From positions 31,539 to 95,538 of the forward strand of contig NZ_JACJKH010000014.1 in NCBI RefSeq assembly GCF_016900655.1: a DNA stretch of 64,000 nt, read 5' to 3'. The position numbers and the translations under genes are program-made. Numbering within the stretch: position 1 is the stretch's first letter; every line of letters starts with the position of its first letter. The notes beneath the pieces are model-generated. The model had not been told where the DNA came from, made no database searches, and saw only the letters and a list, made by a program, of their open reading frames with translations. Source of the stretch: Drancourtella massiliensis (GTDB taxonomy: Bacteria > Bacillota > Clostridia > Lachnospirales > Lachnospiraceae). Shown here piece by piece: positions 63,116-64,000 of this stretch.

Positions 63116-63802
63116 ATGGAAGACAGACTGGAATTTCAGGGAAAACTTGGATGGATTCTGGAAGAGGCAAAGCGGCAGGATAACAGGATCCGGAAAGAAG
63201 AAATCGAGAAATATTTTGAAGATGACCATTTAAGCGACGAACAGATGGAGCTGGTATACGACTACCTTTTGTCTCAGAAGGTAGCCGTATCAGGATACGA
63301 AAGAAAGCATGGGAGAATTCTGACAGAAGAGGAAAGGGAGAAATCCTATTCAGAGGAAGAAAAGCGCTATCTTCGCAATTATCAGATGGAGTTGAGAGAA
63401 GTGCAGGGAGAGCAAAAAGGACTTTCCGAATTTCTGGAAAAAGTACTGGGGATCGCGGAATCTGTCCATGACGGGAGCGTTTTTCTCGGGGATTTGGTAC
63501 AGGAAGGAAATGTCAGCCTGATGCTGGCGCTTCAGGAGACAGAAGACGAAGAAAAGATTCTGGAAGCGGTACAGGAGGGGATCGAGGCATTTCAGGAAGA
63601 GCAGAAAGACGTCCATGTCAGAGACCGGAAGATGGTTGAGAAGGTGGACGAGCTGGAAAGACAGATCAAAAAGCTCAAAGAAGAGATGGGCAGAAAGATT
63701 ACCCTGGAAGAACTTGCCCTTTATACGGACAGGAGCGAGGCGGAAATCCGCTCTGTTTTAAAGCTTGCGGGCGAGGAAGTGAAAGACGAAGAAGAAAACT
63801 GA
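63116..63802 (+). CDS. Degenerate sigma-70-like protein
   Basis: 228 residues. The start, FQGKLGWILEEAKRQDNRIR to YDYLLSQKVAV, resembles sigma region 1.1; FLGDLVQEGNVSLMLALQET resembles the region 2 segment LIQEGNIGLM; and EMGRKITLEELALYTDRSEA resembles the region 3 helices. The -10-reading part of region 2 and all of region 4 are missing, so it is unlikely to direct transcription alone. AAAGGAG precedes the ATG. Position next to the sigma-YARHG gene may be meaningful. Confidence 0.65.
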   Translation: MEDRLEFQGKLGWILEEAKRQDNRIRKEEIEKYFEDDHLSDEQMELVYDYLLSQKVAVSGYERKHGRILTEEEREKSYSEEEKRYLRNYQMELREVQGEQKGLSEFLEKVLGIAESVHDGSVFLGDLVQEGNVSLMLALQETEDEEKILEAVQEGIEAFQEEQKDVHVRDRKMVEKVDELERQIKKLKEEMGRKITLEELALYTDRSEAEIRSVLKLAGEEVKDEEEN

Positions 63803-63843
63803 CAGATAAACAAAGGGGCTATCGGGAAATAGATAGTCCAAAT

Positions 63844-63883
63844 CAGGGGCAGATGTGACTCATACGAGTCACATCTGCCCCTG
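63844..63883. repeat. Long perfect palindrome, REP-like, also terminator
   Basis: CAGGGGCAGATGTGACT / AGTCACATCTGCCCCTG, 17-bp perfect stem around CATACG. Its GGGGCAGATGTGACTC arm differs from the GGGGACG family but is of the same make. It follows the sigma-like gene and can stop its transcript. Confidence 0.75.
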
Positions 63884-63959
63884 AAATTTATCCTCTAAAA
63901 AGAGAAAAAGATGGCTAACGACAACCATCTTCCTCTCCGTTCCATGTTATAATGGAACT

Positions 63960-64000
63960 ATGCTAAAACAAGATTATTATAACGATTTTTTTGAAATTGG
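63960..64000 (+). CDS. Start of a further gene, cut by the window end
   Basis: ATG at 63960 opens a frame (MLKQDYYNDFFEI) to the end of the window. TATAAT lies only 6 nt ahead at 63948-63953, within an inverted repeat TTCCAT/ATGGAA, and no ribosome site is seen. Too short to identify; it could be chance. Confidence 0.3.
   Translation, partial: MLKQDYYNDFFEI

Overview
The window looks like a chromosomal segment of a Gram-positive gut Clostridium, most likely a member of the Lachnospiraceae. This is inferred from sporulation genes (spoIIR, a SipL-type SPOCS-LysM protein), strong GGAGG ribosome sites, many short intrinsic terminators, CvfB, YARHG and DUF1934 proteins, and the general gene mix. 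No rRNA, tRNA, CRISPR array or complete insertion sequence was seen.

Layout. 1-6.5 kb: end of a GNAT acetyltransferase, a LysR regulator, a divergent two-subunit ABC exporter and an aldo/keto reductase with a ferredoxin tail. 6.5-11.5 kb (minus strand): pncB, ddl, murF and a Cof-type HAD phosphatase whose last codons come from a palindromic repeat. 11.6-20.4 kb: an HPr-like protein without the catalytic histidine, plsC, a PrcB-domain lipoprotein, SPOCS-LysM protein, ispE, a GntR regulator, spoIIR, a CDF cation exporter, an acyl-ACP thioesterase, cvfB and a small conserved protein.

20.4-36.5 kb is an AT-richer accessory island for modified peptides (RiPPs). A LytTR-type operator (two GAGGACA repeats 21 bp apart) precedes an unknown gene, a LytTR response regulator, an AgrC-like kinase, a short Cys-Cys-ending precursor peptide, an attenuator hairpin and a complete class II lanthipeptide synthetase (lanM). 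A second copy of the operator follows lanM and drives a membrane-anchored small protein. A decayed duplicate of the lanM 3' end plus operator comes next, then a small membrane protein and a lipoprotein. A second RiPP unit follows: a radical SAM/SPASM maturase overlapping the gene of a six-cysteine peptide. The island ends with an FtsX-type ABC transporter (one permease gene broken by an in-frame amber codon, one ATPase, one 879-residue permease) and a paralogue of the small anchored protein. No LanT-type peptidase/exporter is present. Three near-identical terminators punctuate the island.

36.6-46 kb: an MntA-like antitoxin with a truncated HEPN partner, an iron-sulfur-type flavoprotein, a Gfo/Idh/MocA oxidoreductase, dnaE, pfkA, murI, a DUF1934 protein. 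45.2-53.3 kb: a MerR regulator, a complete polyamine-type ABC importer (binding protein, two permeases, ATPase), an agmatinase-family ureohydrolase and a D-serine dehydratase fused to a PHP metallohydrolase, apparently one catabolic operon. 53.4-64 kb: a membrane-anchored hypothetical protein, cardiolipin synthase, thiM-thiE-HAD-thiD, a lipoprotein version of trigger factor, a YgjP-type metallopeptidase, a sigma-like protein fused to a membrane anchor and YARHG domain, an amidase with SPOR domain, a degenerate sigma-70-like protein, and the first codons of a further gene.
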